A stretch of 64,000 nt of DNA from Pseudomonas alcaligenes (GCF_014490745.1 NZ_LZEU01000001.1:2383501-2447500), one strand, 5' to 3'; numbered from the stretch's first letter, positions 28,493-40,160 are shown. Program-made: numbers and translations. The notes: generated by a model not told the origin, from the letters alone.

Positions 28493-28723
28493 GTGCAGGA
28501 TGTGCGGATCGAAACCCGCGAGCTGAAGGGGCGCCGGCTGTGGCTGGTGCATATGGGCAAGCGCGCCGTGAGCTTCCACGAGGAGCTGGCCGCGCGCACC
28601 TTTGCCGCCCAGTTGCACATGCGCCTGGGGTGGCTGCGCGAGCAGGCTCAGGCGGAGAATTTCGCTAGCCGGCCACCTGAGCTTTCGAGTTCGCCCCCTG
28701 GATTCCCGCTTGCGCGGGAATAA
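28493..28723 (+). CDS. Small protein of unknown function following terC
   Basis: A GTG one base after the terC stop opens a 76-codon frame: VQDVRIETRELKGRRLWLVH, then GKRAVSFHEELAARTFAAQL. Third positions are G/C as in real genes up to about codon 60. The frame then runs into a dispersed repeat (28699-28788), which supplies the last residues (PGFPLARE) and the stop. The original C-terminus may have been replaced. No domain recognised, and a second GTG at 28502 is possible. The close spacing suggests co-translation with terC. Confidence 0.5.
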   Translation: MQDVRIETRELKGRRLWLVHMGKRAVSFHEELAARTFAAQLHMRLGWLREQAQAENFASRPPELSSSPPGFPLARE

Positions 28724-28788
28724 CGGAGTGGGTGGAATAACCTCGCTGCCTCCCCACACCTCGTCATTCCCGCGCAGGCGGGAATCCA
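28699..28788. repeat. REPIN-like pair, GGATTCCCGC/GCGGGAATCC family
   Basis: TGGATTCCCGCTTGCGCGGG (28699 onward) and its inverted partner CGTCATTCCCGCGCAGGCGG (28762 onward) are separated by 36 bp. The left unit overlaps the end of the small gene after terC. Confidence 0.8.
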
Positions 28789-28860
28789 GCACCGGCAGCA
28801 CCGTTCATTCTTGCCAACTGAAACCAGCGAGACAGCACCGCCAGCAACCCACTCCCGACT

Positions 28861-28893
28861 GAAAACGACAAGGCCCGCATTTGCGGGCCTTGT
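28861..28893 (-). terminator. Terminator of the acyl-CoA dehydrogenase gene
   Basis: ACAAGGCCCGC-ATTT-GCGGGCCTTGT is a perfect 11-bp stem with CGTTTTC after it on the minus strand, 20 bp beyond the stop codon at 28914. It may also stop plus-strand transcripts from terC. Confidence 0.82.
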
Positions 28894-28913
28894 GCTTACT
28901 GAGCGAGCCGGGA

Positions 28914-30143
<1,230 letters not shown>

Positions 30144-30222
30144 GGCATTACCTTGATGGGTGGCTTCGATGTGGAAATGATGCTAGAACAGCACCCACGA
30201 TTTATCTAACCTATTTTCCCGA

Positions 30223-30240
30223 CTTATCAACATTCATAAG
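30223..30240. promoter_or_regulatory. Candidate LysR operator between the acyl-CoA dehydrogenase and its regulator
   Basis: CTTAT-N8-ATAAG is a short inverted repeat that contains the T-N11-A pattern of LysR sites, in the A/T-rich space between divergent starts. Weak but well placed. Confidence 0.35.
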
Positions 30241-30287
30241 CAATATGTGACTGGCTTGAATTTGGCGCGGAAACACAGGAGCGGGCA

Positions 30288-31229
30288 ATGAACTTGAACA
30301 AGGTCGATCTCAACCTCTTCATCGTCTTCGACGCCATCTATACCGAGGCCAACCTGACCCGTGCCGGGCAGATAGTCGGGATTACCCAGCCGGCGGTATC
30401 CAACGCCCTGGCCCGCCTGCGCGAGACCTTCAACGACCCGCTGTTCGTACGCACCGCCCAGGGCATGGTGCCCACGCCGATGGCGCAGAACATCATCGGC
30501 CCGGTGCGCAACGCCCTGCAGCTGCTGCGCGTGTCGGTGCAGGAAAGCCGCACCTTCACCCCGCAGCAGGCCAACAAGACCTACCGCATCAGCATGACCG
30601 ACCTCACCGAGGCCGTTGTCCTGCCGCCGCTGTTCCAGCGCCTGCGCCGCCTGGCGCCGACCGTACAGATCGAGAGCTTCCTGGCCAAGCGCCGCGAAAC
30701 CACCAAGGAGCTGGCTGCCGGCCGCCTGGATTTCGCCGTCGACGCACCGCTCAACACCGACCCGCAGGTGCGCCACGTCAAGTTGATGGAAGACCGCTAC
30801 GTCTGCGCACTGCGCCCCAACCATCCACTGGCCAAGGAAAAACTGAGCCTGGATGAATACCTGTCGCTGACCCATATCCAGATCTCCAGCCGCCGCAGCG
30901 GCCTCGGCTATGTCGACCTGTCGCTGGGCAAGATGGGCCTGCAGCGCAAGGTCGCCCTGCGCTCGCAGCACTACCTGATGGCCACCTCGGTGCTGCTGGG
31001 CACCGACATGGTGATGACCGTGCCCGAGCGCTTTGCCCGCCGCCATGGCCTGCACTATGTGCAGCTCCCGGTCAGTGACGTGCCCTCCCTGGAAACCCAC
31101 CTGTACTGGCACGAAAGCACCGACCAGGATCCGGCCAACCGCTGGATGCGCGAGCAGATCATCGAGATCTGCCAGCAGGTTACCGCCCAGGAAAAGAAAC
31201 TCGACACAGAAGCCAAAACCTTAGCTTGA
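30288..31229 (+). CDS. LysR-family regulator, probably of the divergent acyl-CoA dehydrogenase
   Basis: 313 residues from MNLNKVDLNLFIVFDAIYTE, with GGAGCGGGCA before the start. The winged HTH (NLTRAAGQ-type; read as LTRAGQIVGITQPAVSNALA) spans residues 6-65, followed by a NodD/PA2551-like effector domain (TYRISMTDLTEAVVLPPLFQ). The gene pair matches PAO1 PA2550-PA2551 by recall. Effector unknown, possibly an acyl-CoA. A REP pair and a terminator follow. Confidence 0.87.
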   Translation: MNLNKVDLNLFIVFDAIYTEANLTRAGQIVGITQPAVSNALARLRETFNDPLFVRTAQGMVPTPMAQNIIGPVRNALQLLRVSVQESRTFTPQQANKTYRISMTDLTEAVVLPPLFQRLRRLAPTVQIESFLAKRRETTKELAAGRLDFAVDAPLNTDPQVRHVKLMEDRYVCALRPNHPLAKEKLSLDEYLSLTHIQISSRRSGLGYVDLSLGKMGLQRKVALRSQHYLMATSVLLGTDMVMTVPERFARRHGLHYVQLPVSDVPSLETHLYWHESTDQDPANRWMREQIIEICQQVTAQEKKLDTEAKTLA

Positions 31230-31273
31230 TTCGCTAACCGACTGATTTTATTGAAAACCTGCGCAATCATCCC

Positions 31274-31322
31274 GTAGGGCGGGTGCAACCCGCGACGCCG
31301 GCAACGCGGGTTTCACCCGCCC
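31274..31322. repeat. REP pair, GGGCGGGTG family
   Basis: GTAGGGCGGGTGCAACCCGC and an inverted copy (GCGGGTTTCACCCGCCC) around a short spacer, between the LysR gene and its terminator. Confidence 0.85.
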
Positions 31323-31331
31323 TGCACCTGG

Positions 31332-31357
31332 AGCCCCGCCTTGCGGGGCTTTTCTTT
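31332..31357 (+). terminator. Terminator between the LysR gene and liuR
   Basis: AGCCCCGC (31332-31339) pairs with GCGGGGCT (31343-31350), followed by TTTCTTT. It isolates the liu operon from upstream transcription. Confidence 0.85.
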
Positions 31358-31371
31358 GCCTGCGGCTCTCG

Positions 31372-31410
31372 TTGACGTAAACGTCAACCTGCTTTACGTT
31401 AACGTAAAGC
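31372..31410 (+). promoter_or_regulatory. LiuR operator region: two tandem palindromes
   Basis: TTGACGTAAACGTCAA (31372-31387; 7-bp arms) is followed by the perfect 20-bp palindrome GCTTTACGTTAACGTAAAGC (31391-31410), ending 21 bp before liuR. The second matches the known LiuR motif (TTTACGTTAACGTAAA type). The first is a related variant with GACG arms. LiuR probably represses from here until the pathway intermediate appears. Confidence 0.8.
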
Positions 31411-31431
31411 AGAAATATCGACGAGCACGGC

Positions 31432-31812
31432 ATGGCCCTCACCTACAGCATTTCCGATCTGGCCCGCGAGCTGGACATCACCACCCGAGCCATTCGCTTC
31501 TACGAGGAGCAAGGCATGCTCGCCCCCGAGCGCCGTGGCCAGGAACGCGTCTACACCGCCAAGGACAAGGTCACCCTCAAGCTGATCCTGCGCGGCAAGC
31601 GCATCGGCTTCTCCCTGGCCGAGTGCAAGGAACTGATCGAGCTGTACGACCCGGCCAGCGGCAACCGCGTCCAGTTGCACACCTTCATGGCCAAGATCAG
31701 CGAGCGCCGCGCCCAACTCGAACAGCAGTTGCTGGATATCCAGCAGATGCAGCTGGAGCTGGATACGGCCGAAGAGCGCTGCCTGGCAGCACTCGAACAA
31801 ACTCAAGCCTGA
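31432..31812 (+). CDS. liuR: MerR-family regulator LiuR
   Basis: 126 residues. The MerR-type HTH is at residues 4-40 (YSISDLARELDITTRAIRFY, EEQGMLAPERRG), then a coiled dimerisation helix (ISERRAQLEQQLLDIQQMQL). No Cys-rich metal-binding loop is present, consistent with an organic-ligand MerR. LiuR (GnyR) controls leucine/isovalerate and acyclic-terpene degradation genes in pseudomonads. First gene of the operon, 48 bp before liuA. Confidence 0.92.
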   Translation: MALTYSISDLARELDITTRAIRFYEEQGMLAPERRGQERVYTAKDKVTLKLILRGKRIGFSLAECKELIELYDPASGNRVQLHTFMAKISERRAQLEQQLLDIQQMQLELDTAEERCLAALEQTQA

Positions 31813-31860
31813 ACAAATATTTATCTACCAAACTTAATAAAGACAATTACAGGTGGAACC

Positions 31861-33024
31861 ATGAGCTACCCGACCCTCAACTTCGGTCTCGGCGAGACCA
31901 TCGACATGCTGCGTGACTCGGTGCACCAGTTCGCCCAGGCCGAGCTGGCCCCGCGCGCGGCGCAGATCGACCGCGACAACGAGTTCCCCATGGACATGTG
32001 GCGCAAGTTCGGCGACATGGGCCTGCTCGGCATGACCGTGGAAGAGGAATACGGCGGCACCAACATGGGCTACCTGGCCCACGTGGTGGCGATGGAAGAG
32101 ATCAGCCGCGCCAGCGCCTCGGTCGGCCTGTCCTACGGCGCGCACTCCAACCTGTGCCTGAACCAGATCCGCAAGAACGGCACCCACGAGCAGAAGGCCA
32201 AGTACCTGCCCAAGCTGTGCTCCGGCGAACACATCGGCGCCCTGGCCATGAGCGAGCCGAATGCCGGCTCCGACGTGGTATCGATGAAGCTGCGCGCCGA
32301 GAAGCGCGGCGACCGCTACATCCTCAACGGCAACAAGATGTGGATCACCAACGGCCCCGACGCCAACACCTACGTGATCTACGCCAAGACCGACATCAAC
32401 GCCGGTTCGCGCGGCATGACCGCGTTCATCGTCGAGCGCGACTACAAGGGCTTCTCCCGCCACCAGAAGCTCGACAAGCTGGGCATGCGCGGCTCCAACA
32501 CCTGCGAACTGGTGTTCGAGGACGTGGAAGTACCGGAAGAGAACATCCTCGGCGGCGAAGGCCGTGGCGTGGCCGTACTGATGAGCGGCCTGGACTACGA
32601 GCGCACCGTGCTCTCCGGCGGCCCGACCGGGATCATGAGCGCCTGCATGGACGTGGTGCTGCCCTACGTGCACGAGCGCAAGCAGTTCAAGCAGTCGATC
32701 GGCGAGTTCCAGCTGGTGCAAGGCAAGCTGGCCGACATGTACGCCGGCATGAACGCCTCCAAGTCCTACCTGTACAACGTGGCCAAGGCCTGCGACCGCG
32801 GCGAGGAATCACGCAAAGACGCCGCGGCGGTGATCCTCTACACCGCCGAAATGGCCACCAAGATGGCCCTCGACACCATCCAGCTGCTCGGCGGCAACGG
32901 CTACACCAACGAGTACCCAGCCGGCCGCCTGCTGCGTGACGCCAAGCTCTACGAGATCGGCGCCGGCACCAGCGAGATCCGCCGCATGCTGATCGGCCGC
33001 GAGCTGTACAACGAGACCAAGTGA
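31861..33024 (+). CDS. liuA: Isovaleryl-CoA dehydrogenase
   Basis: 387 residues, family length. FAD-binding motifs [20 protein letters not shown] and [18 protein letters not shown]; the catalytic base is expected in [18 protein letters not shown] (the isovaleryl-CoA-specific Glu in helix G); the C-terminal FAD motif is [20 protein letters not shown]. It oxidises isovaleryl-CoA to 3-methylcrotonyl-CoA in leucine catabolism, passing electrons to ETF. A dispersed repeat fills the gap to liuB. Confidence 0.95.
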   Translation: MSYPTLNFGLGETIDMLRDSVHQFAQAELAPRAAQIDRDNEFPMDMWRKFGDMGLLGMTVEEEYGGTNMGYLAHVVAMEEISRASASVGLSYGAHSNLCLNQIRKNGTHEQKAKYLPKLCSGEHIGALAMSEPNAGSDVVSMKLRAEKRGDRYILNGNKMWITNGPDANTYVIYAKTDINAGSRGMTAFIVERDYKGFSRHQKLDKLGMRGSNTCELVFEDVEVPEENILGGEGRGVAVLMSGLDYERTVLSGGPTGIMSACMDVVLPYVHERKQFKQSIGEFQLVQGKLADMYAGMNASKSYLYNVAKACDRGEESRKDAAAVILYTAEMATKMALDTIQLLGGNGYTNEYPAGRLLRDAKLYEIGAGTSEIRRMLIGRELYNETK

Positions 33025-33032
33025 CTGACTGA

Positions 33033-33122
33033 TCCTTCTCCCCCTGGGAGAAGGTGCCCGAAGGGCGGATGAGGGGCACGCCAAGTCCCCTCACCCCAGC
33101 CCTCTCCCAGAGGGAGAGGGAG
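33033..33122. repeat. Dispersed repeat in the liuA-liuB gap (CTCCC/GGGAG family)
   Basis: CCTTCTCCCCCTGGGAGAAGG hairpin arms (33033-33053), a 46-bp middle with AGGGCGGATGAGGGGC, and CCCTCTCCCAGAGGGAGAGG at the right. The right end (GGGAGAGGGAGCAAAAGCA) is identical to the copy before liuC at 34760. Confidence 0.8.
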
Positions 33123-33142
33123 CAAAAGCATACGAGGCATAC

Positions 33143-34750
33143 ATGGCCATCCTGCATACCCAGATCAACACCCGCTCGCCGGAGTTCGCTGCCAATAGCG
33201 CAGCCATGCTCGCCCAGGTCAGCGACCTGCGCGCCCTGCTCGCCCGCGTCCACGAAGGCGGCGGCGCCAAGGCCCAGGAACGCCACACCTCGCGCGGCAA
33301 GCTGCTGCCGCGCGAACGCATCAACCGCCTGCTGGATCTCGGCTCGCCCTTCCTCGAGGTCGGCCAATTGGCCGCCCACGAGGTGTACGGCGAGGACGTG
33401 CCGGCCGCCGGTGTGGTCGCCGGTATCGGCCGTGTCGAAGGCGTCGAGTGCATGATCATCGCCAACGACGCCACGGTGAAAGGCGGCAGCTACTACCCGC
33501 TGACCGTGAAGAAGCACCTGCGTGCGCAGACCATTGCCCAGCAGAACCGTCTGCCGTGCATCTACCTGGTGGACTCCGGCGGCGCCAACCTGCCGCGCCA
33601 GGAAGAGGTGTTCCCCGATCGCGAGCACTTCGGCCGCATCTTCTTCAACCAGGCCAACATGAGCGCTCAGGGCATCCCGCAGATCGCCGTGGTCATGGGT
33701 TCCTGCACCGCCGGCGGCGCCTATGTGCCGGCGATGAGCGACGAGACCATCATGGTGCGCAACCAGGCCACCATCTTCCTGGCCGGCCCGCCCCTGGTGA
33801 AGGCCGCCACCGGTGAAGTGGTGACCGCCGAGGAACTGGGCGGCGCCGACGTGCACTGCAAGACCAGCGGCGTGGCCGACCACTATGCAGAGAACGATGA
33901 GCACGCCCTGGCCCTGGCTCGGCGCTGCATCGCCAACCTCAACTGGCGCAAGCTTGGCCAGCTGCAGGCCCGTACTCCACTCGCCCCGCTGCACGCGGCG
34001 GACGAGCTGTACGGAGTGATCCCGGCCGACGCCAAGCAGCCCTTCGATGTGCACGAGGTGATCGCGCGCATCGTCGACGGCAGCGAGTTCGATGAGTTCA
34101 AGGCGCTGTTCGGCACCACCCTGGTCTGCGGCTTCGCCCATGTCCACGGCTACCCGGTGGCGATCCTGGCGAACAACGGCATTTTGTTCGCCGAGGCCGC
34201 GCAGAAAGGCGCGCACTTCATCGAACTGGCCTGCCAGCGCGGCATCCCGCTGCTGTTTCTGCAGAACATCACCGGCTTTATGGTCGGGAAAAAATATGAA
34301 GAGGGCGGCATCGCCAAGCATGGCGCCAAGCTGGTCACCGCCGTGGCCTGCGCCAAGGTGCCGAAGTTCACCGTGATCATCGGCGGCAGCTTCGGCGCCG
34401 GTAACTACGGCATGTGCGGCCGCGCCTTTGAGCCGCGCTTCCTGTGGATGTGGCCCAACGCGCGAATCGGCGTGATGGGCGCCGAGCAGGCCGCCGGCGT
34501 GCTGGTGCAGGTCAAGCGCGAGCAGGCGGCCCGTGCCGGCCACCCGTTCAGCGACGAGGAAGAGGCGCGCATCAAGCAGCCCATAGTCGCCCAGTACGAA
34601 CAGCAGGCGCACGCCTACTACTCCAGCGCCCGCCTGTGGGACGACGGCGTGATCGACCCGGCGCAGACCCGCGACGTCCTCGGCCTGGCCCTCTCCGCCA
34701 GCCTCAATGCGCCCATCGAGCCGACCCAGTTCGGCGTGTTCCGGATGTAA
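33143..34750 (+). CDS. liuB: Methylcrotonyl-CoA carboxylase beta (carboxyltransferase) subunit
   Basis: 535 residues. Two crotonase-like carboxyltransferase halves: the N-terminal half contains [20 protein letters not shown] and [19 protein letters not shown]; the C-terminal half contains [40 protein letters not shown] and [20 protein letters not shown]. It transfers CO2 from carboxybiotin on LiuD to 3-methylcrotonyl-CoA, giving 3-methylglutaconyl-CoA. Confidence 0.96.
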   Translation: MAILHTQINTRSPEFAANSAAMLAQVSDLRALLARVHEGGGAKAQERHTSRGKLLPRERINRLLDLGSPFLEVGQLAAHEVYGEDVPAAGVVAGIGRVEGVECMIIANDATVKGGSYYPLTVKKHLRAQTIAQQNRLPCIYLVDSGGANLPRQEEVFPDREHFGRIFFNQANMSAQGIPQIAVVMGSCTAGGAYVPAMSDETIMVRNQATIFLAGPPLVKAATGEVVTAEELGGADVHCKTSGVADHYAENDEHALALARRCIANLNWRKLGQLQARTPLAPLHAADELYGVIPADAKQPFDVHEVIARIVDGSEFDEFKALFGTTLVCGFAHVHGYPVAILANNGILFAEAAQKGAHFIELACQRGIPLLFLQNITGFMVGKKYEEGGIAKHGAKLVTAVACAKVPKFTVIIGGSFGAGNYGMCGRAFEPRFLWMWPNARIGVMGAEQAAGVLVQVKREQAARAGHPFSDEEEARIKQPIVAQYEQQAHAYYSSARLWDDGVIDPAQTRDVLGLALSASLNAPIEPTQFGVFRM

Positions 34751-34759
34751 GACCTTTGA

Positions 34760-34856
34760 CTCCCCTCTCCCTTTGGGAGAGGGGCCGGGGGTGAGGGATG
34801 CCATATGCAACTCGCCCCATACCCTCACCCCAGCCCTCTCCCGGAGGGAGAGGGAG
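34760..34856. repeat. Dispersed repeat in the liuB-liuC gap (CTCCC/GGGAG family)
   Basis: CTCCCCTCTCCCTTTGGGAG at the left and CTCTCCCGGAGGGAGAGGGA at the right, separated by GGGGTGAGGG, 40 bp and CCCTCACCCC. Same family as 33033-33122 and, as a single hairpin, 55844-55867. Confidence 0.85.
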
Positions 34857-34881
34857 CAAAAGCACAATGCCTGGAGCCGTT

Positions 34882-35682
34882 ATGACCGACTTCACTACCG
34901 TACAGCTGGAAAAAGACCCGCGCGGCTTCGCCACCCTGTGGTTGGATCGCCCGGAGAAGAACAACGCCTTCAACGCCGAGATGATCCGCGAGCTGATCCT
35001 CGCCATCGACACGATCGCCGCCGACAAGACCCTGCGTTTCCTGCTGCTGCGCGGCCGTGGCAAGCACTTTTCCGCCGGCGCCGACCTGGCTTGGATGCAG
35101 TCCTGCGCCAAGCTGGACTACAACGCCAACCTGAATGACGCCCGCGAACTGGCCGAGCTGATGTACAACCTGCATGGCCTGAAGATCCCCACCCTGGCCG
35201 TGGTACAGGGCGCGGCTTTCGGCGGCGCGGTTGGCCTGGTCAGTGCCTGCGACATCGCCATCGGCAGCGAGGACGCGCTGTTCTCCCTGTCCGAAGTGCG
35301 CATTGGCCTGGCCCCGGCGGTGATCAGCCCATTTGTCGTCCAGGCCCTGGGCGAGCGCAATGCGCGGCGCTATGCGCTGAGCGCCGAACGCTTCAACGGC
35401 GACCGCGCCCGTGCCCTTGGCCTGCTGGCCGAGTGCTACGCCACCAGCGAACTGGAAACCCAGGTCGAGCACTGGATCAGCAACCTGCTGCTAAACAGCC
35501 CGCAGGCCATGCAGGTGAGCAAGGATCTGCTGCGCGAAGCGGCCAGCGGCGTGCTCACCCCGGCCCTGCGCCGCTACACCGAGAACGCCATCGCCCGTAT
35601 CCGCGTCAGCCCGGAAGGCCAGGAAGGCCTCAACGCCTTCCTGGAAAAACGCACGCCCGCCTGGCAGGAGCCGCAAGCATGA
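34882..35682 (+). CDS. liuC: Methylglutaconyl-CoA hydratase (enoyl-CoA hydratase family)
   Basis: The start at MTDFTTVQLEKDPRGFATLW (266 residues) has GGAG 5-6 bases upstream; the open frame reaches back into the upstream repeat, which is not expected to be translated. Crotonase fold: the oxyanion-hole region GRGKHFSAGADLAWMQS and VVQGAAFGGAVGLVSACDIA; the second acidic region is FSLSEVRIGLAPAVISPFV. It hydrates 3-methylglutaconyl-CoA to HMG-CoA. The stop overlaps the liuD start by 4 bp. Confidence 0.93.
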   Translation: MTDFTTVQLEKDPRGFATLWLDRPEKNNAFNAEMIRELILAIDTIAADKTLRFLLLRGRGKHFSAGADLAWMQSCAKLDYNANLNDARELAELMYNLHGLKIPTLAVVQGAAFGGAVGLVSACDIAIGSEDALFSLSEVRIGLAPAVISPFVVQALGERNARRYALSAERFNGDRARALGLLAECYATSELETQVEHWISNLLLNSPQAMQVSKDLLREAASGVLTPALRRYTENAIARIRVSPEGQEGLNAFLEKRTPAWQEPQA

Positions 35683-37628
35683 GCCGCAAGCACATCGACA
35701 CCCTGCTGGTGGCCAACCGCGGCGAGATCGCCTGCCGGGTGATGCGCACCGCCAAGGCCCAGGGCCTGAAGACCGTGGCCGTGCACAGCGCCATCGACGC
35801 CCATGCGCGGCATGTGCGCGAGGCTGATCTGGCGGTGAACCTCGGTGGTGCCAAGCCGGCCGAGAGCTACCTGCTGATCGACAAGATCATTGCCGCGGCC
35901 AAGGCCAGCGGCGCCCAGGCCATTCACCCGGGCTATGGCTTCCTCTCCGAGAACGCCGGCTTCGCCAGCGCCATCGAGGCCGCCGGCCTGGTGTTCCTCG
36001 GCCCGCCCGCCTCCGCCATCGATGCCATGGGCAGCAAGTCGGCGGCCAAGGCGCTGATGGAAGATGCCGGCGTGCCGCTGGTGCCCGGCTACCACGGCGA
36101 GGCCCAGGACGTGGAAACCTTCCGTGTCGCCGCCGAGCGCATTGGCTACCCGGTGCTGCTCAAGGCCGCAGCCGGCGGTGGCGGCAAGGGCATGAAAGTG
36201 GTCGAGCGCGAAGCCGACCTGGCCGAGACCCTGGAATCCGCCCAGCGTGAAGCCCAATCGGCCTTCGGCGACTCGCGCATGCTGGTGGAGAAATACGTGT
36301 TGCAGCCGCGCCACGTGGAGATCCAGGTATTCGCCGACAGCCACGGTAACTGCCTGTACCTCAACGAGCGCGACTGCTCAATCCAGCGCCGCCACCAGAA
36401 GGTGGTCGAGGAAGCCCCGGCCCCGGGCCTCTCGCCCGAGCTGCGCCGCGCCATGGGCGAGGCAGCGGTCAAGGCCGCCCAGGCCATCGGCTATGTCGGC
36501 GCCGGCACCGTAGAGTTCCTGCTGGACGCCCGTGGCCAGTTCTTCTTTATGGAAATGAACACGAGGCTGCAAGTTGAGCACCCGGTCACCGAGGCCATCA
36601 CCGGCCTCGACCTGGTGGCCTGGCAGATCCGCGCCGCCCGTGGCGAGGCGCTGCCGATCACCCAGGCGCAGGTGCCGCTGAATGGCCACGCCATCGAGGT
36701 GCGCCTGTACGCGGAAGACACCGACAACGACTTCCTGCCCGCCTCCGGCGACCTCAAGCTGTATCGCGAGCCGGCTGCCGGCGAAGGCCGCCGGGTGGAC
36801 AGCGGTGTGGTCGAGGGCGATACCGTCTCGCCCTTCTACGACCCCATGCTGGCCAAGCTGATCGCCTGGGGCGAAGACCGCGAACAGGCACGACAGCGCC
36901 TGCTGGCCATGCTGGAAGAGACCGCCGTCGGCGGCTTCGCCAGCAACCTGCCCTTCCTGCGTCGCGTGCTGGCCCATCCGGCCTTCGCCGCTGCCGAGCT
37001 GGATACCGGCTTTATCGCCCGTCATCAGCAGCAACTGCTGCCGGCCGTGGCCGAGCTGCCGAGCGAATTCTGGCAACTGGCCGGCGAAGCCTGGCTACAG
37101 AGCGAGGCACCGCGTCGCAGCCACGAGGACTATCACTCGCCGTGGAGCGGCAACCTCGGCTGGCGCGCCGGCCTGGCCAGCGAGACCGATCTGCAGCTGA
37201 GCTGCGGCGAGCAGCGCCAGACCGTGCACCTGCGCGGCGCGCTGCAGTCGCAGCTGCTGGGCGAGCAACTGTGGCTCGAGCAGGACGGCCTGCGCCGTGC
37301 CCATCGTGCCATCCGCCAGGGCGATGCGCTGTATCTGGAGTGGCAGGGCCGCCTGCACGAAGTGCGCAAGGTCGACCCGATTGCCGAGGTCGAGGCCAGT
37401 CACGCCCAGCACGGCGGGCTGACGGCGCCGATGAACGGCAGTATCGTGCGCGTGCTGGTCGAACCTGGCCAGCTCGTCGAAGCCGGCACCGCGCTGGTGG
37501 TGCTGGAAGCCATGAAGATGGAGCACAGCATCCGCGCGCCCCACGCCGGCACGGTCAAGGCGCTGTACTGTGGCGAAGGCGATATGGTCAGCGAAGGCGC
37601 TGCGCTGGTGGAGCTGGAAGAGGCCTGA
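35679..37628 (+). CDS. liuD: Methylcrotonyl-CoA carboxylase alpha (biotin carboxylase/BCCP) subunit
   Basis: 649 residues from MSRKHIDTLLVANRGEIACR. Domains in order: biotin carboxylase N-terminal domain, ATP-grasp (KAAAGGGGKGMKVV glycine loop near residues 165-178; FFMEMNTRLQVEHPVTEAIT), biotin carboxylase C-terminal domain, a linking barrel, and a biotinyl domain at the C-terminus with the biotin Lys in VVLEAMKMEHSIRAP. It carboxylates its own biotin with ATP and bicarbonate and partners LiuB. Confidence 0.96.
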   Translation: MSRKHIDTLLVANRGEIACRVMRTAKAQGLKTVAVHSAIDAHARHVREADLAVNLGGAKPAESYLLIDKIIAAAKASGAQAIHPGYGFLSENAGFASAIEAAGLVFLGPPASAIDAMGSKSAAKALMEDAGVPLVPGYHGEAQDVETFRVAAERIGYPVLLKAAAGGGGKGMKVVEREADLAETLESAQREAQSAFGDSRMLVEKYVLQPRHVEIQVFADSHGNCLYLNERDCSIQRRHQKVVEEAPAPGLSPELRRAMGEAAVKAAQAIGYVGAGTVEFLLDARGQFFFMEMNTRLQVEHPVTEAITGLDLVAWQIRAARGEALPITQAQVPLNGHAIEVRLYAEDTDNDFLPASGDLKLYREPAAGEGRRVDSGVVEGDTVSPFYDPMLAKLIAWGEDREQARQRLLAMLEETAVGGFASNLPFLRRVLAHPAFAAAELDTGFIARHQQQLLPAVAELPSEFWQLAGEAWLQSEAPRRSHEDYHSPWSGNLGWRAGLASETDLQLSCGEQRQTVHLRGALQSQLLGEQLWLEQDGLRRAHRAIRQGDALYLEWQGRLHEVRKVDPIAEVEASHAQHGGLTAPMNGSIVRVLVEPGQLVEAGTALVVLEAMKMEHSIRAPHAGTVKALYCGEGDMVSEGAALVELEEA

Positions 37629-37657
37629 TCGCAAGATCTACATAGCAAGAAGCTTTT

Positions 37658-37723
37658 GTAGGGGCGAGCTCTGCTCGCGAATGGCTCTGCACAGCCTGAT
37701 TCGCGAGCAGAGCTCGCTCCTAC
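37658..37723. repeat. REPIN-type inverted pair between liuD and liuE
   Basis: GTAGGGGCGAGCTCTGCTCG and its inverted copy (GAGCAGAGCTCGCTCCTAC) lie 16 bp apart. Same element as inside oprN at 6725. Confidence 0.88.
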
Positions 37724-37742
37724 GGGAATTGGAGAAATAAGC

Positions 37743-38642
37743 ATGAATCTGCCCCAACACGTCCGCCTGGTCGAAGTCGGCCCGCGCGACGGCCTGCAGA
37801 ACGAGAAACAGCCGATCAGCGTGGCCGACAAGGTGCGCCTGACCGACGACCTCAGTGCCGCCGGCCTGAGCTACATCGAGGTGGGCAGCTTCGTCTCGCC
37901 CAAGTGGGTGCCGCAAATGGCTGGCAGCGCCGAGGTGTTCGCCCAGATCCAGCGCAAGCCCGGTGTGGTCTATGGCGCGCTGACGCCGAACATGCAGGGC
38001 TTCGAGGCAGCCGTGGCCGCCGGAGTCAAGGAAGTCGCAGTGTTTGCCGCCGCCAGCGAGGCCTTCTCGCAGAAGAACATCAACTGCTCGATCAGCGACA
38101 GCCTGCAGCGTTTCGTGCCAGTGATGGAGGCTGCCAAACAGCACGGCATCAGCGTGCGCGGCTATGTCTCCTGCGTGCTCGGCTGCCCCTACGAGGGTGA
38201 GGTGGCGCCCGAGCAGGTCGCCAGCGTGGCCGCCGAACTGTTCGCCATGGGCTGCTATGAAGTGTCCCTTGGCGACACCATCGGCACCGGCACCGCCGGC
38301 GCCACCCGCCGCCTGTTCGAGGTCTGCGCTGGCAAGATCCCGCGCGACAAGCTCGGCGGGCATTTCCACGACACCTATGGCCAGGCCCTGGCCAATGTCT
38401 ACGCCAGCCTGCAGGAAGGCATCGCCGTGTTCGACAGCTCGGTCGCCGGCCTGGGCGGCTGCCCCTATGCCAAGGGCGCCACCGGCAACGTCGCCACCGA
38501 AGATGTGCTCTACCTGCTGAACGGCCTGGGCATCGACACCGGCATCGACATGGACAAGCTGATCGCCGCCGGCCAGCGCATCTGCGATGTGCTCGGCCGC
38601 GCCAATGGCTCGCGCGTGGCCCGCGCCCGTCTGAGCGTGTAA
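37743..38642 (+). CDS. liuE: Hydroxymethylglutaryl-CoA lyase
   Basis: 299 residues. TIM-barrel lyase: metal/substrate motif VEVGPRDGLQNEKQPI at the N-terminus, RGYVSCVLGCPYEGEV in the middle, HFHDTYGQALANV metal ligands, and the active-site Cys in the family signature SVAGLGGCPYAKGATGNVAT. It cleaves HMG-CoA to acetoacetate and acetyl-CoA, the last liu step. Its product is the substrate of the synthetase encoded at 42803-44758. Confidence 0.95.
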   Translation: MNLPQHVRLVEVGPRDGLQNEKQPISVADKVRLTDDLSAAGLSYIEVGSFVSPKWVPQMAGSAEVFAQIQRKPGVVYGALTPNMQGFEAAVAAGVKEVAVFAAASEAFSQKNINCSISDSLQRFVPVMEAAKQHGISVRGYVSCVLGCPYEGEVAPEQVASVAAELFAMGCYEVSLGDTIGTGTAGATRRLFEVCAGKIPRDKLGGHFHDTYGQALANVYASLQEGIAVFDSSVAGLGGCPYAKGATGNVATEDVLYLLNGLGIDTGIDMDKLIAAGQRICDVLGRANGSRVARARLSV

Positions 38643-38651
38643 GGCACCGAC

Positions 38652-38705
38652 GCGGGTTGCACCCGCCCTACGCGAGCCGAATCGTCGGGCGGGTGAAACC
38701 CGCGG
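38652..38705. repeat. REP pair, GGGCGGGTG family, between liuE and hbcR
   Basis: CGCGGGTTGCACCCGCCCTAC (left) and TCGGGCGGGTGAAACCCGCG (right) in inverted orientation, filling nearly all of the 89-bp gap. Confidence 0.85.
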
Positions 38706-38731
38706 AACCTTCTTAACCAGCGAGATCAGCG

Positions 38732-40147
<1,416 letters not shown>

Positions 40148-40160
40148 AACAGAGACACAT

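Noticed and set aside
34798-34881. Upstream start for LiuC adding 28 residues
   Set aside because: The extra residues are encoded by a dispersed repeat; the ATG at 34882 has a ribosome-binding site and fits the family start.
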